Below are positions 1 through 7,221 of a stretch of DNA of 64,000 bases, piece by piece. The translations under genes and the position numbers were made by a program. The DNA comes from Ruminococcus flavefaciens ATCC 19208 (GTDB lineage: Bacteria > Bacillota > Clostridia > Oscillospirales > Ruminococcaceae), in NCBI RefSeq assembly GCF_000518765.1, contig NZ_KI912490.1, forward strand, positions 124,001 through 188,000. The letters are read 5' to 3'. Numbering within the stretch: position 1 is the first letter of the stretch; the number at the start of each line of letters is the position of its first letter. The notes beneath the pieces are model-generated. The model was not told the origin of the DNA and did not search any database. It saw only the letters and a list, made by a program, of their open reading frames with translations.

Positions 1-1714
1 AGTAATAACCGTTCTCATCAGGCTCAATAACAACAGGATTGCCGCTGAGCACCTTGCTGCCGTTGCAGCCGTTCCATGTTGTACGGTCATACTCGAAAAA
101 GTCGATATCTGCATAGCCGCCTGTTGACTTTGTAGGATAGCTGTAGATACCGCTGCGGTAGCCTGTAAAGAGCTTGAGATCATAGCTCATAGACAGTTCC
201 TGACCGAGCTTAGTCCAGTTCTGACCGTCGTATGAATAGTAGAAGTTAGCCTTGTCTATATTGTTTGACGAGCTTCCGTCGGAATTTACAGTTGCGAATT
301 TGAAGTCAACCTTGAGGTATATCTCATCGCCGTTCATATTCTGCTCTGCTACTATCTTGTTGGAGCTGTTTCCGACTTCATTGCCGTTGTTTATTGACAT
401 ATATACTTTCTTCTGACCGCTGTCTGTAACATAGACACCGATACAGCCGTACTTGAGCTGGAATGCTGAAAGACCTGCATAGTCGCCTGCCTTCATATGT
501 GATGCATCAAGTTTTATGTAGCTGCTGCATGCAGGACCCTCTGTACGCATAGTAAGAGTATTTCTTGCGTTGAGAAGATGTGAAGCAATAGTCTTGTTCT
601 TCAGACGGAGCCAGCCCTCACGCTCTGTAACAGACCATGCGCTGTTGTCTGGATTATGGTTCCACTGCCATTCGAGAGCGAGATCGTTTGTGGAGTAGTC
701 AAAGCTGTCATCGCCTGCAAGGTCTGTGCCCTTGCTTGTGCCGAGGTCAATAGTGATTGGAGCTTTTCCGTTAACGCCCATCATCGGCCAGTCGTTCTGC
801 CATGTTACAGGTACAAGTACAGGTATACGACCTACAGAGCCGTGATCCTGGAACATAAGTCCGTACCATTTTCCGTCGGGAGTATCAACGATACCGCCCT
901 GTGCAACGCCTGCACCGTATGAGCCTAAGCTCGAATCGAGAAGGGTCTTGTTCTCCCAGCTGCCTGTGAGGCTCTTTGAACGGTAGCAGAATTCAAGTCT
1001 GCCATGACCTGACGGCCATGCGATACCGAGTATATAATAGTAGCCGTTTATCTTGTGTATGTGCCAGCCCTCACCTGCAAGGTTGTTGAAGTTTGTCTTG
1101 AAAAGCTGCTTTTCAAGTCCGCCCGACTTCCAGCCTGTCATATCGGAGTTAAACTCCTTGATGTTACAGGTACCGCCTGCACCGTATACGAGATAGTTTC
1201 TTCCGTCACTATCAAAGAGGATAGATGCATCGTGGTACATACCGTTAAGCTCTACTCTCGACCACTCACCGTGCTCGATATCGTCAGTAGAGCAGATATA
1301 TGACTTGTTTGAACCATAGCTGCCGAAGAAAGCATAAAACTTTTTAGTCTTCTCGTTGTAGCGAAGGCTCGTTGCCCACTGTCCGTGAGCATAGTCGTTC
1401 TTGCCGTTTGTAAGGTTCTGAACATCGCCGTTAGCGTAGGTAGTGCATACATAGTTGCATATCTCCCAGTTGGCGAGGTCTTTTGATTTCATTATTGGAG
1501 CAACGGGGCTGAAGAACATGGTAGTACTTACCATATAATATGTATCCCCTACTCTGATGATATCATCATCGGGAACATCTGCCCAGATGATAGGGTTTGA
1601 TACTGTAGCAGCCGCAGTAGCCATCATACTTACAGATGAGGTAACTGTGGGCGCAACAATAGACGCTGCGAGTATCACTGATAATGCAGCCTTCTTCGGA
1701 TTAAAATGTCTCAT
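1..1714 (-). CDS. Secreted glycoside hydrolase family 43 enzyme (partial, C-terminus beyond window)
   Basis: Reads leftwards off the window edge; about 571 residues are visible. It starts MRHFNPKKAALSVIL, a signal peptide of about 30 residues, after a strong AAGGAGG site. The mature part opens with NPIIWADVPDDDIIRVGDTYYM, the GH43 start carrying the general-base Asp. Next come YHDASILFDSDGRNYLVYG (the Asp that tunes pKa) and LAGEGWHIHKINGYYYI (the general-acid Glu). A beta-sandwich follows the five-blade propeller, as in GH43 enzymes with a C-terminal accessory domain. The family hydrolyses arabinofuranosyl or xylosyl links in plant hemicellulose outside the cell. The exact substrate cannot be read from the sequence. 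The gene stands alone upstream of a convergent or unrelated set. Confidence 0.9.
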   Translation of the reverse strand, partial: MRHFNPKKAALSVILAASIVAPTVTSSVSMMATAAATVSNPIIWADVPDDDIIRVGDTYYMVSTTMFFSPVAPIMKSKDLANWEICNYVCTTYANGDVQNLTNGKNDYAHGQWATSLRYNEKTKKFYAFFGSYGSNKSYICSTDDIEHGEWSRVELNGMYHDASILFDSDGRNYLVYGAGGTCNIKEFNSDMTGWKSGGLEKQLFKTNFNNLAGEGWHIHKINGYYYILGIAWPSGHGRLEFCYRSKSLTGSWENKTLLDSSLGSYGAGVAQGGIVDTPDGKWYGLMFQDHGSVGRIPVLVPVTWQNDWPMMGVNGKAPITIDLGTSKGTDLAGDDSFDYSTNDLALEWQWNHNPDNSAWSVTEREGWLRLKNKTIASHLLNARNTLTMRTEGPACSSYIKLDASHMKAGDYAGLSAFQLKYGCIGVYVTDSGQKKVYMSINNGNEVGNSSNKIVAEQNMNGDEIYLKVDFKFATVNSDGSSSNNIDKANFYYSYDGQNWTKLGQELSMSYDLKLFTGYRSGIYSYPTKSTGGYADIDFFEYDRTTWNGCNGSKVLSGNPVVIEPDENGYY

Positions 1715-1991
1715 TTTTAATTCCTCCTTATTTAATTTCCCCTGATTAACGTTTCCGAAATACTATCTCTATGGTCGTCGGTGCGTTATATTGCCTATAT
1801 ATAACATTTGACGATTTTTATAGCATTGTTCATACTAATCTTATCACTTTGTAACAAAATCCGCAACCCAAATAATACATATTAGGTGGACAAAACACAT
1901 CAATTATTGTAATATATCACGATTAATGTTTGAATTTTATTAAAATCATCATTATTTTGACATATTTGTATGTACGTCATAAATCTGTGCA

Positions 1992-2021
1992 TAAAAAAAG
2001 AGCAGACAAATCGTCTGCTCT
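1992..2021 (-). terminator. Intrinsic terminator of the 117-aa gene
   Basis: Perfect 9-bp stem AGAGCAGAC / GTCTGCTCT with a 5-nt loop, followed on the minus strand by seven T residues. It lies 10 nt past the stop codon of the gene at 2032-2385. Confidence 0.9.
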
Positions 2022-2031
2022 CATGTATTTA

Positions 2032-2385
2032 TTAGTATTCTCCGTTACCGAAGCCGCCGTTGTTATTGCCGCCGCCCTTATCTTTACTGCCGCCGCTTCC
2101 AATGAAAAGATCGTCCATTGCAGCACTTCTGTCGCTGAAATTGTATTTCTCCCGCTGCTGTCTTTCGGTACTTTCACGCATTTCCTTTTCACGTTCCATG
2201 TCCGCACGAAGCAGCTCTGCAAACTCAAGTCCGCCGCTGCCGCTTATATCTCCCAGATATTCGGTATTCTGCTGCGCCTCGCCGCGGGCTTCACGCCTTT
2301 CGTCAGCTATGTATCTTGCAGCTGCATTCACTCCGTCAAAAAGGAGATCAAACAATCCGTAGCCTCTTCCATAACCTCTTCTCAT
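2032..2385 (-). CDS. Small Gly-rich protein of unknown function
   Basis: 117 residues from the ATG at 2385, chosen because GAAAGGGG lies 8 nt upstream; a longer reading to 2454 has no ribosome site. The N-terminus is MRRGYGRGYGLFDLLFDGV. A charged helical stretch of about residues 30-85, rich in Glu, Arg and Gln, follows, and the tail is Gly/Asn-rich (GGSKDKGGGNNNGGFG). There is no signal peptide or membrane segment. Its own terminator and a divergent smpB promoter make it a single-gene unit. I do not recognise a family. Confidence 0.6.
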   Translation of the reverse strand: MRRGYGRGYGLFDLLFDGVNAAARYIADERREARGEAQQNTEYLGDISGSGGLEFAELLRADMEREKEMRESTERQQREKYNFSDRSAAMDDLFIGSGGSKDKGGGNNNGGFGNGEY

Positions 2386-2503
2386 AGTACTGCCCCTTTC
2401 GTTTACTATATCATTCAGACCGCCCCATTGATCTGTACAACTATTATACCACATTTTTCACGGAAATGCAATATATTTCTTTATCTTATGCCGCGGCAGA
2501 CAG

Positions 2504-2532
2504 TTGACAATTTATGCGGCATAGTGTATAAT
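2504..2532 (+). promoter_or_regulatory. Consensus sigma-A promoter for smpB
   Basis: TTGACA at 2504-2509 and TATAAT at 2527-2532, 17 bp apart, 25 nt before the smpB start codon. Confidence 0.9.
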
Positions 2533-2557
2533 TTTAACATGAACAGGAGATGATAAA

Positions 2558-3022
2558 ATGCGCTCAAAAGGCACTAAAACCATTGCTGAAAACCGCAAAG
2601 CCCGTCACGATTATTTTGTACTCGAATCCTACGAAGCAGGCATTGAGCTTGTAGGTACTGAGGTAAAGTCTATCCGTCAGGGCGGCGTTAACCTTAAAGA
2701 CTCGTGGTGCTCTATCGACAAGGGCGAGCTTTTCGTCCGCGGTATGCACATATCTCCATATGAGAAAGGCAACATCTTTAACCGCGATCCCATGAGAGTG
2801 AGAAAGCTCCTCATGCATAAGCGCGAGATAAATAAACTCTACGGTACTCTCAAACAGGAAGGCCTGTCGCTTATCCCTCTGAGCCTTTATTTCAAGGACT
2901 CAAGAGTGAAAATGCAGGTGGGACTTTGCAAAGGTAAAAAGCTCTACGACAAACGTGCCGATATCGCAAAGCGCGATGCTAACCGCGAGATCGACCGCAA
3001 TATGAAAGCACGCAATCAATAG
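2558..3022 (+). CDS. smpB: SsrA-binding protein SmpB
   Basis: 154 residues, the usual SmpB length. SmpB binds the tRNA-like part of tmRNA and carries it to stalled ribosomes for trans-translation. Family blocks are visible: [41 protein letters not shown] at the start, [39 protein letters not shown], and the basic C-terminal tail that contacts the decoding centre. The start has AGGAGATG upstream. It heads a short plus-strand run with the lipoprotein and S66 peptidase. Its RNA partner ssrA is 1.9 kb downstream. Confidence 0.98.
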   Translation: MRSKGTKTIAENRKARHDYFVLESYEAGIELVGTEVKSIRQGGVNLKDSWCSIDKGELFVRGMHISPYEKGNIFNRDPMRVRKLLMHKREINKLYGTLKQEGLSLIPLSLYFKDSRVKMQVGLCKGKKLYDKRADIAKRDANREIDRNMKARNQ

Positions 3023-3029
3023 GAGTTTT

Positions 3030-3578
3030 ATGAAAAAACGTATTCTTCCGGCATTTCTTATAACGATCACGATATTAGCCGGCTGCGGACATGATGTAAA
3101 ACCGTCCGGCAATGACAGCATTATTGATACTACATCTGAAACAATAGTGACAACTTCTTCCGGTACACAGGATATTGTTCTGAAAATGCTGGATAATGTT
3201 ATCCTATACAATGAAAAAGTATCTTTTCCTTCATCATTTGACAGTTTCAGTGATGATTACACCGCAGTTAACCCTATAAAATATGAGAGCTATGATATGT
3301 CAACATATACACTGTACTATAAAGATAAAAATATAGGTTTTATCGATCTGACAAAGGATAATGATGTACGCGGCTTGTTCATAGATAATGATGTCCCAAA
3401 TACTGATTTTACTATTTGCGGTATTGGCTACGGATCAAGTAAAGATGACATTATTCAAGCCTTCGGCGAACCGAATGATCGAACAGAAGAATCATTTATT
3501 TACGGTGAAAATGAAAACAAACAGATAGTATTCGGATTTAACGGCAACAACATAAGATCTATCAGTATTTTCTGCTAA
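3030..3578 (+). CDS. Predicted lipoprotein, unknown function
   Basis: 182 residues. The start MKKRILPAFLITITILAGCG is a lipoprotein signal with lipobox LAGC, giving a diacylated Cys at about position 19. A Ser/Thr-rich linker follows, then a compact soluble domain ending in GYGSSKDDIIQAFGEPNDRTEE. That ending resembles the G-x-s-x-x-x-V-x-x-x-f-G-x-P pattern of small SmpA/BLIP-like domains that bind proteins or the envelope. AGGAG precedes the ATG closely and only 7 nt separate it from smpB, so it is probably co-transcribed. Surface location is a safe inference; the role is unknown. Confidence 0.75.
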   Translation: MKKRILPAFLITITILAGCGHDVKPSGNDSIIDTTSETIVTTSSGTQDIVLKMLDNVILYNEKVSFPSSFDSFSDDYTAVNPIKYESYDMSTYTLYYKDKNIGFIDLTKDNDVRGLFIDNDVPNTDFTICGIGYGSSKDDIIQAFGEPNDRTEESFIYGENENKQIVFGFNGNNIRSISIFC

Positions 3579-3593
3579 CGAAGGAGCTTTCAT

Positions 3594-4715
3594 ATGATTT
3601 TTACACAGCCTCTGAAAAAAGGCGATAAGGTCGCTGTTATAAGTCTTTCGAGCGGTATACTCGGTGAGCCTTACTGCGCTCACGAAAAGAAACTGGGAGT
3701 CAAAATGCTCCGTGAATTCGGTCTCGAACCTGTTTTTACAGAACACGCTCTTATGGGTACAGACTTCATAATGAAGCACCCCGAAGCCCGTGCCGCAGAC
3801 CTTAAAGCAGCTTTCCTCGATGACTCAATAAATGGCATCATCTGTGCTATCGGCGGTATCGAGACATTCCGCACCTTCCCCTATCTCATGGAAGATGAGG
3901 AATTCATAAACGCGGTTCGGCAGCATCCTAAGTTCTTCCTTGGTTTTTCCGACACTACAAATAATCACTTCATGCTTCACAGGCTGGGCTTGCAAACCTT
4001 TTACGGTCAGGCTTTAATGTGCGACTTGGCAGAGCTTTCGGGAGATATGCTCCCATACTCAAAGGCTCAGTTCGAGAGCTGTTTTGCACCATATCACGGC
4101 AGGAAGATAACTCCCTCGGATCTGTGGTATGAGGAGAGGACTGACTTCTCATCTGCTGCCGTTGGTACTGCTCCCGTATCCCACAGGGAGGAGCACGGCT
4201 ATGAGCTTTTACAGGGCAGTCCCGTATTCGGGGGCGAGCTTCTCGGCGGCTGCATCGACAGTATGGGCGAGATGCTCATGGCAGGAAATATTGACAGGTT
4301 CGGCGATATGCTCTCAGATGAATTCGAGAAATGTCCGCAGCTCAGAGAGGACTTCATAAACCAGATCGAAATAACAAGAAAATACAATATCTTCCCCACT
4401 GCCGAGGAATGGCGCGGAAAGATACTCTTTGCCGAAACAAGCGAAGTAATGCCAACTCCCAAAATGTTGGGAGAATACCTCAACGCACTGAAAAATGAGG
4501 GAGTTTTTGAGAATATAAACGGTATCATCATAGGCAAGCCAATGAACGAGAAATACTACGAGGAATACAAGGTTGTATGGCGCGAAGCTGTAAATAATGC
4601 AGAGCTGCCCATACTGTATAATGTTAACTTCGGTCACTCGGCTCCGAGAACTGTACTGCCCTATGATGCTATGGCTCATGTTGACGCGAACAAGCAGGAA
4701 ATTACCCTGCTGTAA
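3594..4715 (+). CDS. Peptidase S66 family (LD-carboxypeptidase / MccF-like)
   Basis: 373 residues. The S66 family cleaves the L,D bond of the muropeptide tetrapeptide, or microcin C-type peptides in the MccF branch. Seen here: the N-terminal PLKKGDKVAVISLSS, GGIE at 87-90 (oxyanion region), the nucleophile Ser119 in GFSDTT, and late Glu and His residues in ILFAETSEVMP and NFGHSAPRTVLPYDA. There is no signal peptide, so it acts in the cytoplasm, in wall recycling or self-immunity. The loops around GGELLGGCIDSM resemble the MccF-like branch more than LdcA. GAAGGAG precedes the ATG and it is the last gene of the smpB run. Confidence 0.88.
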   Translation: MIFTQPLKKGDKVAVISLSSGILGEPYCAHEKKLGVKMLREFGLEPVFTEHALMGTDFIMKHPEARAADLKAAFLDDSINGIICAIGGIETFRTFPYLMEDEEFINAVRQHPKFFLGFSDTTNNHFMLHRLGLQTFYGQALMCDLAELSGDMLPYSKAQFESCFAPYHGRKITPSDLWYEERTDFSSAAVGTAPVSHREEHGYELLQGSPVFGGELLGGCIDSMGEMLMAGNIDRFGDMLSDEFEKCPQLREDFINQIEITRKYNIFPTAEEWRGKILFAETSEVMPTPKMLGEYLNALKNEGVFENINGIIIGKPMNEKYYEEYKVVWREAVNNAELPILYNVNFGHSAPRTVLPYDAMAHVDANKQEITLL

Positions 4716-4892
4716 CAAATAACGACACCGTTTGCTGTTGACAAATCACTTTTGTAGGGAATGCGGCAGCTAACAGCTGCACGTCCCCTCTGTCCTGCGG
4801 ACATTTCCCTGCACAGCAGGGAGCCACTCGGCGTTCCGCAAAGTCGTGTATAAATTGCAATCAAAAATGACAATCCGTGACAATATTCACTG

Positions 4893-4921
4893 TTGACAAA
4901 TCAGCAGAAACAAAGTATAAT
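4893..4921 (+). promoter_or_regulatory. Consensus promoter for ssrA
   Basis: TTGACA at 4893-4898, a 17-bp spacer, and TATAAT at 4916-4921. It lies about 46 nt upstream of the mature tmRNA 5' end, which leaves a short leader for processing. The 175 bases between the S66 gene and this promoter hold no gene that I can see. Confidence 0.9.
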
Positions 4922-4967
4922 ATTAAAGGAGCACTTAAAGCTCCCCAACCTGTACCCTCATTCATAT

Positions 4968-5337
4968 GGGGGCGTAAAGGTTTCGACGGGGGTCTTGAAG
5001 TGTGATAAGCGAGCGGAGAATGGCGTGATCTCCATAACCTGCGCCACGTTTAAATATAAACGCAAGAAATAACATTACAGTTTCTAGAAATAGCGAACTG
5101 GTAGCTGCTTAAGTCAGCTTCTGTCCACCGAGGGAGTACCGCGGCTCTCGCTTGGGCATCGATGAGCGGTGAACGACTGTCGGAAGTGTCCGTGTCCGTC
5201 AGTTGTATACGGACTACCTGTGACTACAGCCCGTTTATCGGCGGCAGACTCAGGGAATCATAATAGGTAAAATACGCTCGTAGAAAGTTGCATGAATGGG
5301 CTTTCGGACAGGGGTTCAATTCCCCTCGCCTCCACCA
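4968..5337 (+). ncRNA. ssrA: Transfer-messenger RNA (tmRNA)
   Basis: The 5' end GGGGGCGTAAAGGTTTCGACGGGGG and the 3' end GGTTCAATTCCCCTCGCCTCCACCA form the tRNA-Ala-like acceptor (GGGGGCG against CGCCTCC) and T arm, with an encoded CCA. The resume codon is the GCA at 5062-5064, after ATATAAAC. The reading frame gives tag ARNNITVSRNSELVAA and stops with TAA at 5110-5112. The AA end is the usual protease signal. The last 23 nt double as the attachment site of the downstream island and are kept intact by integration. Confidence 0.96.
5315..5337 (+). repeat. attL: left copy of the 23-bp island attachment repeat
   Basis: The 3' end of ssrA, from TTCAATTCC to CTCCACCA, recurs exactly at 46252-46274. 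Bases just outside the match differ on both sides. A direct repeat of a tRNA or tmRNA 3' end is the standard trace of tyrosine-integrase insertion. Confidence 0.9.
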
Positions 5338-5417
5338 ATGTGGTATTAAACAAACTATTCTTCTTTAACGGTGGATTTGCCGTTACTATTTTGCTTTGAT
5401 ACCAAAAATAAGAAAAA

Positions 5418-5483
5418 GCGGTTGACTACCATGATCAACCGCATAAAAAAGAGAGAGCAGCCTGACCTTCTGCTCTCTCTTTT
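5418..5483. terminator. Two hairpins, the second a bidirectional terminator
   Basis: GCGGTTGA/TCAACCGC forms a hairpin at 5418-5442. GAGAGAGCAG/CTGCTCTCTC at 5451-5479 is followed by TTTT on the plus strand and by TTTTTT on the minus strand. It can end both ssrA read-through and the leftward phage-like operon. Confidence 0.8.
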
Positions 5484-5545
5484 CGCATATCAAGTTATAT
5501 ATAGCTTATGAATTAAGTTTATTATACCATGTATTTGACTATTTG

Positions 5546-5743
5546 TCAATGATTTCGGGGCTTATCGATAAGCGCCATTTTGATACAATCATTCAAGTGT
5601 TGAATATCGTCCGAGTCGACTTCTCCGTTAAACTTCTTCCTTAATGTTGCAGGAGATATGCGCATATAAGCCGCTACAAGCTTTACAGTCAGCCCCTTTG
5701 AATGTATTTCAGCCTTTATATCCTCATAGTTTACTGTTCTCAT
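5546..5743 (-). CDS. Small HTH DNA-binding protein
   Basis: 65 residues starting MRTVNYEDIKAEIHSKGLT, with AGGGG 9 nt upstream of the ATG. The core KLVAAYMRISPATLRKKFNGEVDSDDIQHLND is a compact Cro/XRE-type helix-turn-helix. Its start overlaps the end of the upstream gene by 20 nt, so the two are translationally coupled. It is the last gene of the leftward module and is probably a repressor or accessory regulator. Confidence 0.65.
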   Translation of the reverse strand: MRTVNYEDIKAEIHSKGLTVKLVAAYMRISPATLRKKFNGEVDSDDIQHLNDCIKMALIDKPRNH

Positions 5744-6125
5744 AACTCTGCCCCTGCTCTTTCCAACATTCAAATACAATTCTTTGAAATTTAAGCTTAT
5801 TTTCATCGTTCATCTGGTCATAAAGGTACATGATACGCTGAGTTTGTTCTTCTCTGGTTAGTTCCTTCTTTTTACTTATGGTTGCACCTCTTCGGTGTGC
5901 TCTCTCTTCTCTGATGCCCTGTATGCGCCCTGCATCGTAGATCGTTGATATCAGCCTATAATAATTCCATGTCTGATCGTGACAAGTTTTTGTGCTTTCA
6001 AGCTCCATGAATGCCTGTTCAATTAAACGAGCCATATTAATGCTATCAATAGTGCCTGCTCGATCACAGATGCTGACTATTTCTTCAGGCACTATCATTA
6101 TTGGAGTGTTCTTCTTTTCAATCAT
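5724..6125 (-). CDS. Hypothetical protein of the phage-like module
   Basis: 133 residues from MIEKKNTPIMIV, chosen for AAAGGAAG seven nt upstream. No membrane segment. The charged helical stretch AGRIQGIREERAHRRGATISKKKELTREEQTQRIMYLYDQMNDENKLKF resembles linkers of phage regulators. It is coupled to the small HTH gene downstream. I do not recognise the family; a DNA-linked regulatory role is only suggested by the neighbour. Confidence 0.55.
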   Translation of the reverse strand: MIEKKNTPIMIVPEEIVSICDRAGTIDSINMARLIEQAFMELESTKTCHDQTWNYYRLISTIYDAGRIQGIREERAHRRGATISKKKELTREEQTQRIMYLYDQMNDENKLKFQRIVFECWKEQGQSYENSKL

Positions 6126-6145
6126 AACAATACTTCCTTTCGTAA

Positions 6146-6197
6146 TTGACATACCCGAAAGAAAATGTTATAATAGATTTAACAACTCTTTTCGGGT
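6146..6197 (+). promoter_or_regulatory. Consensus rightward promoter with a flanking inverted repeat
   Basis: TTGACA at 6146-6151 and TATAAT at 6169-6174, 17 bp apart. ACCCGAAA at 6153-6160 and its exact inverse TTTCGGGT at 6190-6197 flank the -10 and the start site. This is the expected place for an operator. No plus-strand gene follows for 8.8 kb, so the transcript is probably a short RNA. Confidence 0.7.
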
Positions 6198-6254
6198 TTG
6201 TTGTGTATAACGGTGGCTTCGCTTTGGTCGGTGAGAGCTGCCGTTATTTCTTTT
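6181..6254 (+). ncRNA. Candidate small RNA of the phage-like module
   Basis: The consensus promoter at 6146-6174 predicts a start near 6181. A hairpin follows at 6209-6245: AACGGTGGC pairs with GCTGCCGTT, 9 bp including two wobbles. ATTTCTTTT comes next, giving a transcript of about 74 nt. The 3' end overlaps the stop of the ribbon-helix-helix gene on the other strand. Known phage and plasmid elements use such short RNAs for copy or immunity control. The function here is inferred. Confidence 0.4.
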
Positions 6255-6420
6255 GTGGCTTGATGTACGTTTCAATTGCTGAACGTATCACCGAGCCTTT
6301 TGTTTTTTTCTGCCCTTTGCAGAAGGTGTCAAGCTCTGAGTTGAGCTTTTCGGAGATCTTGAAGGAAATAACTTTGTTATTACCTTCATCACCCTTTTTC
6401 GGTCTCCCTCTGGTATTCAT
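6244..6420 (-). CDS. Ribbon-helix-helix (CopG/Arc-type) regulator, 58 aa
   Basis: The protein starts MNTRGRPKKGDEGNNKVIS and ends SVIRSAIETYIKPQKK. It has a basic AT-hook-like arm (RGRPKK), a beta strand NKVISFKISEKL and two helices. That is a ribbon-helix-helix fold with the GSVIRSAIETYI second helix. GAAAGGCGG lies just upstream of the ATG. Very close dyads GGTATTACC and GGTAATACC upstream of the gene are candidate operators. Confidence 0.72.
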   Translation of the reverse strand: MNTRGRPKKGDEGNNKVISFKISEKLNSELDTFCKGQKKTKGSVIRSAIETYIKPQKK

Positions 6421-6857
6421 CGTTCACCGCCTTTCAAGGTCTTTATTTTTGGTATTACCTTAATTACATTATATACCATGATGTGCCCAAAATCAAATAT
6501 AAATTTTGATATATTGCAGGCTTATTTTTACCCCTGATAGATATTATTTTATATATTGGTAATACCTTAATTGAAAAGTGGCTATTTACCGTTTGTGCAT
6601 TATTTTCGTGTCATATAAAATTAGACACGAATATGACACGGCTTTGCAAGTTCCTTTGCCTACCCTCATTTGAAATGACGGTGGTTTTTTCATCAATCTT
6701 TGGTTCAGTAGCGCAAAATTGCGCTGTGACTTCTATGTTTATTTGCAAGTTCCTTTTTCAGCTTGTGGAAATTTTTCCATAAGCTGTTGTTTGAACCTGT
6801 GCCCTGAATTAGGGTAGTGGTTTTACCGTCGTGAAACGCGACTGTTATTCTATCAGG
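6421..6857. repeat. Gene-free region rich in inverted and direct repeats
   Basis: No coding sequence seen. It contains GGTATTACCTTAATT at 6451 and GGTAATACCTTAATT at 6558, which are inverse dyads of each other with a shared right flank. CGTGTCATA at 6607-6615 pairs with TATGACACG at 6632-6640. There is also a palindromic AGCGCA-AAAT-TGCGCT near 6711, a TGGAAA/TTTCCA hairpin near 6765, and two copies of TTTGCAAGTTCCTTT near 6643 and 6738. This density suits an operator or replication-origin region for the primase/helicase module. Confidence 0.5.
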
Positions 6858-6894
6858 ACAAAAGAAAAGAGCCGCACCCACGCCGTGCAGCTCT
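6858..6894 (-). terminator. Terminator after the 75-aa gene and tape-measure gene
   Basis: AGAGCTGCAC pairs with GTGCGGCTCT (10 bp, one wobble) on the minus strand, followed by TTTCTTTTG. It lies about 100 nt past the stop at 6991. Confidence 0.75.
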
Positions 6895-6990
6895 CTCTTG
6901 ATATGTCAGCAATAAGCTTTTTTATAATTATAATGCTCTCAGAGCGATTTGTCAAGCGTTTTTCGGGCTTCTGAGCCTTAGGCAGTATGT

Positions 6991-7218
6991 TTACCTTGCT
7001 TTTTTCAGAGTGCCATTAATAACGCATATTTTGTAAGCCAGAGCCTTTATGAATTCATACATTATCCCTTGTGTATCTGCATTGAAGCAAACACAAAGAA
7101 ATGCTGTTGTGTCAACAAAATCAAATTTATTTTTTTTGAAACATACAGCTATATTCTGTAAGTCTATTGGCTGATATTTGAAGAAATCATCAAACAGCGT
7201 TGTTATTGATATTCCCAT
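6991..7218 (-). CDS. Small protein of unknown function after the tape-measure gene
   Basis: 75 residues, MGISITTLFDDFFKYQPIDLQNIAVCF onwards. It has four Cys and several aromatic residues but no CxxC pair. Only 3 nt separate it from the tape-measure stop, so they share a transcript. In tailed phages a distal tail or baseplate gene would stand here, but this one is too short and unlike them. No family recognised. Confidence 0.55.
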   Translation of the reverse strand: MGISITTLFDDFFKYQPIDLQNIAVCFKKNKFDFVDTTAFLCVCFNADTQGIMYEFIKALAYKICVINGTLKKAR

Positions 7219-7221
7219 ATA

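Noticed and set aside
6146-6463. Plus-strand frame of 105 residues after the consensus promoter
   Set aside because: Its start codon lies inside the promoter and it runs opposite the RHH gene; the short RNA explains the promoter better.
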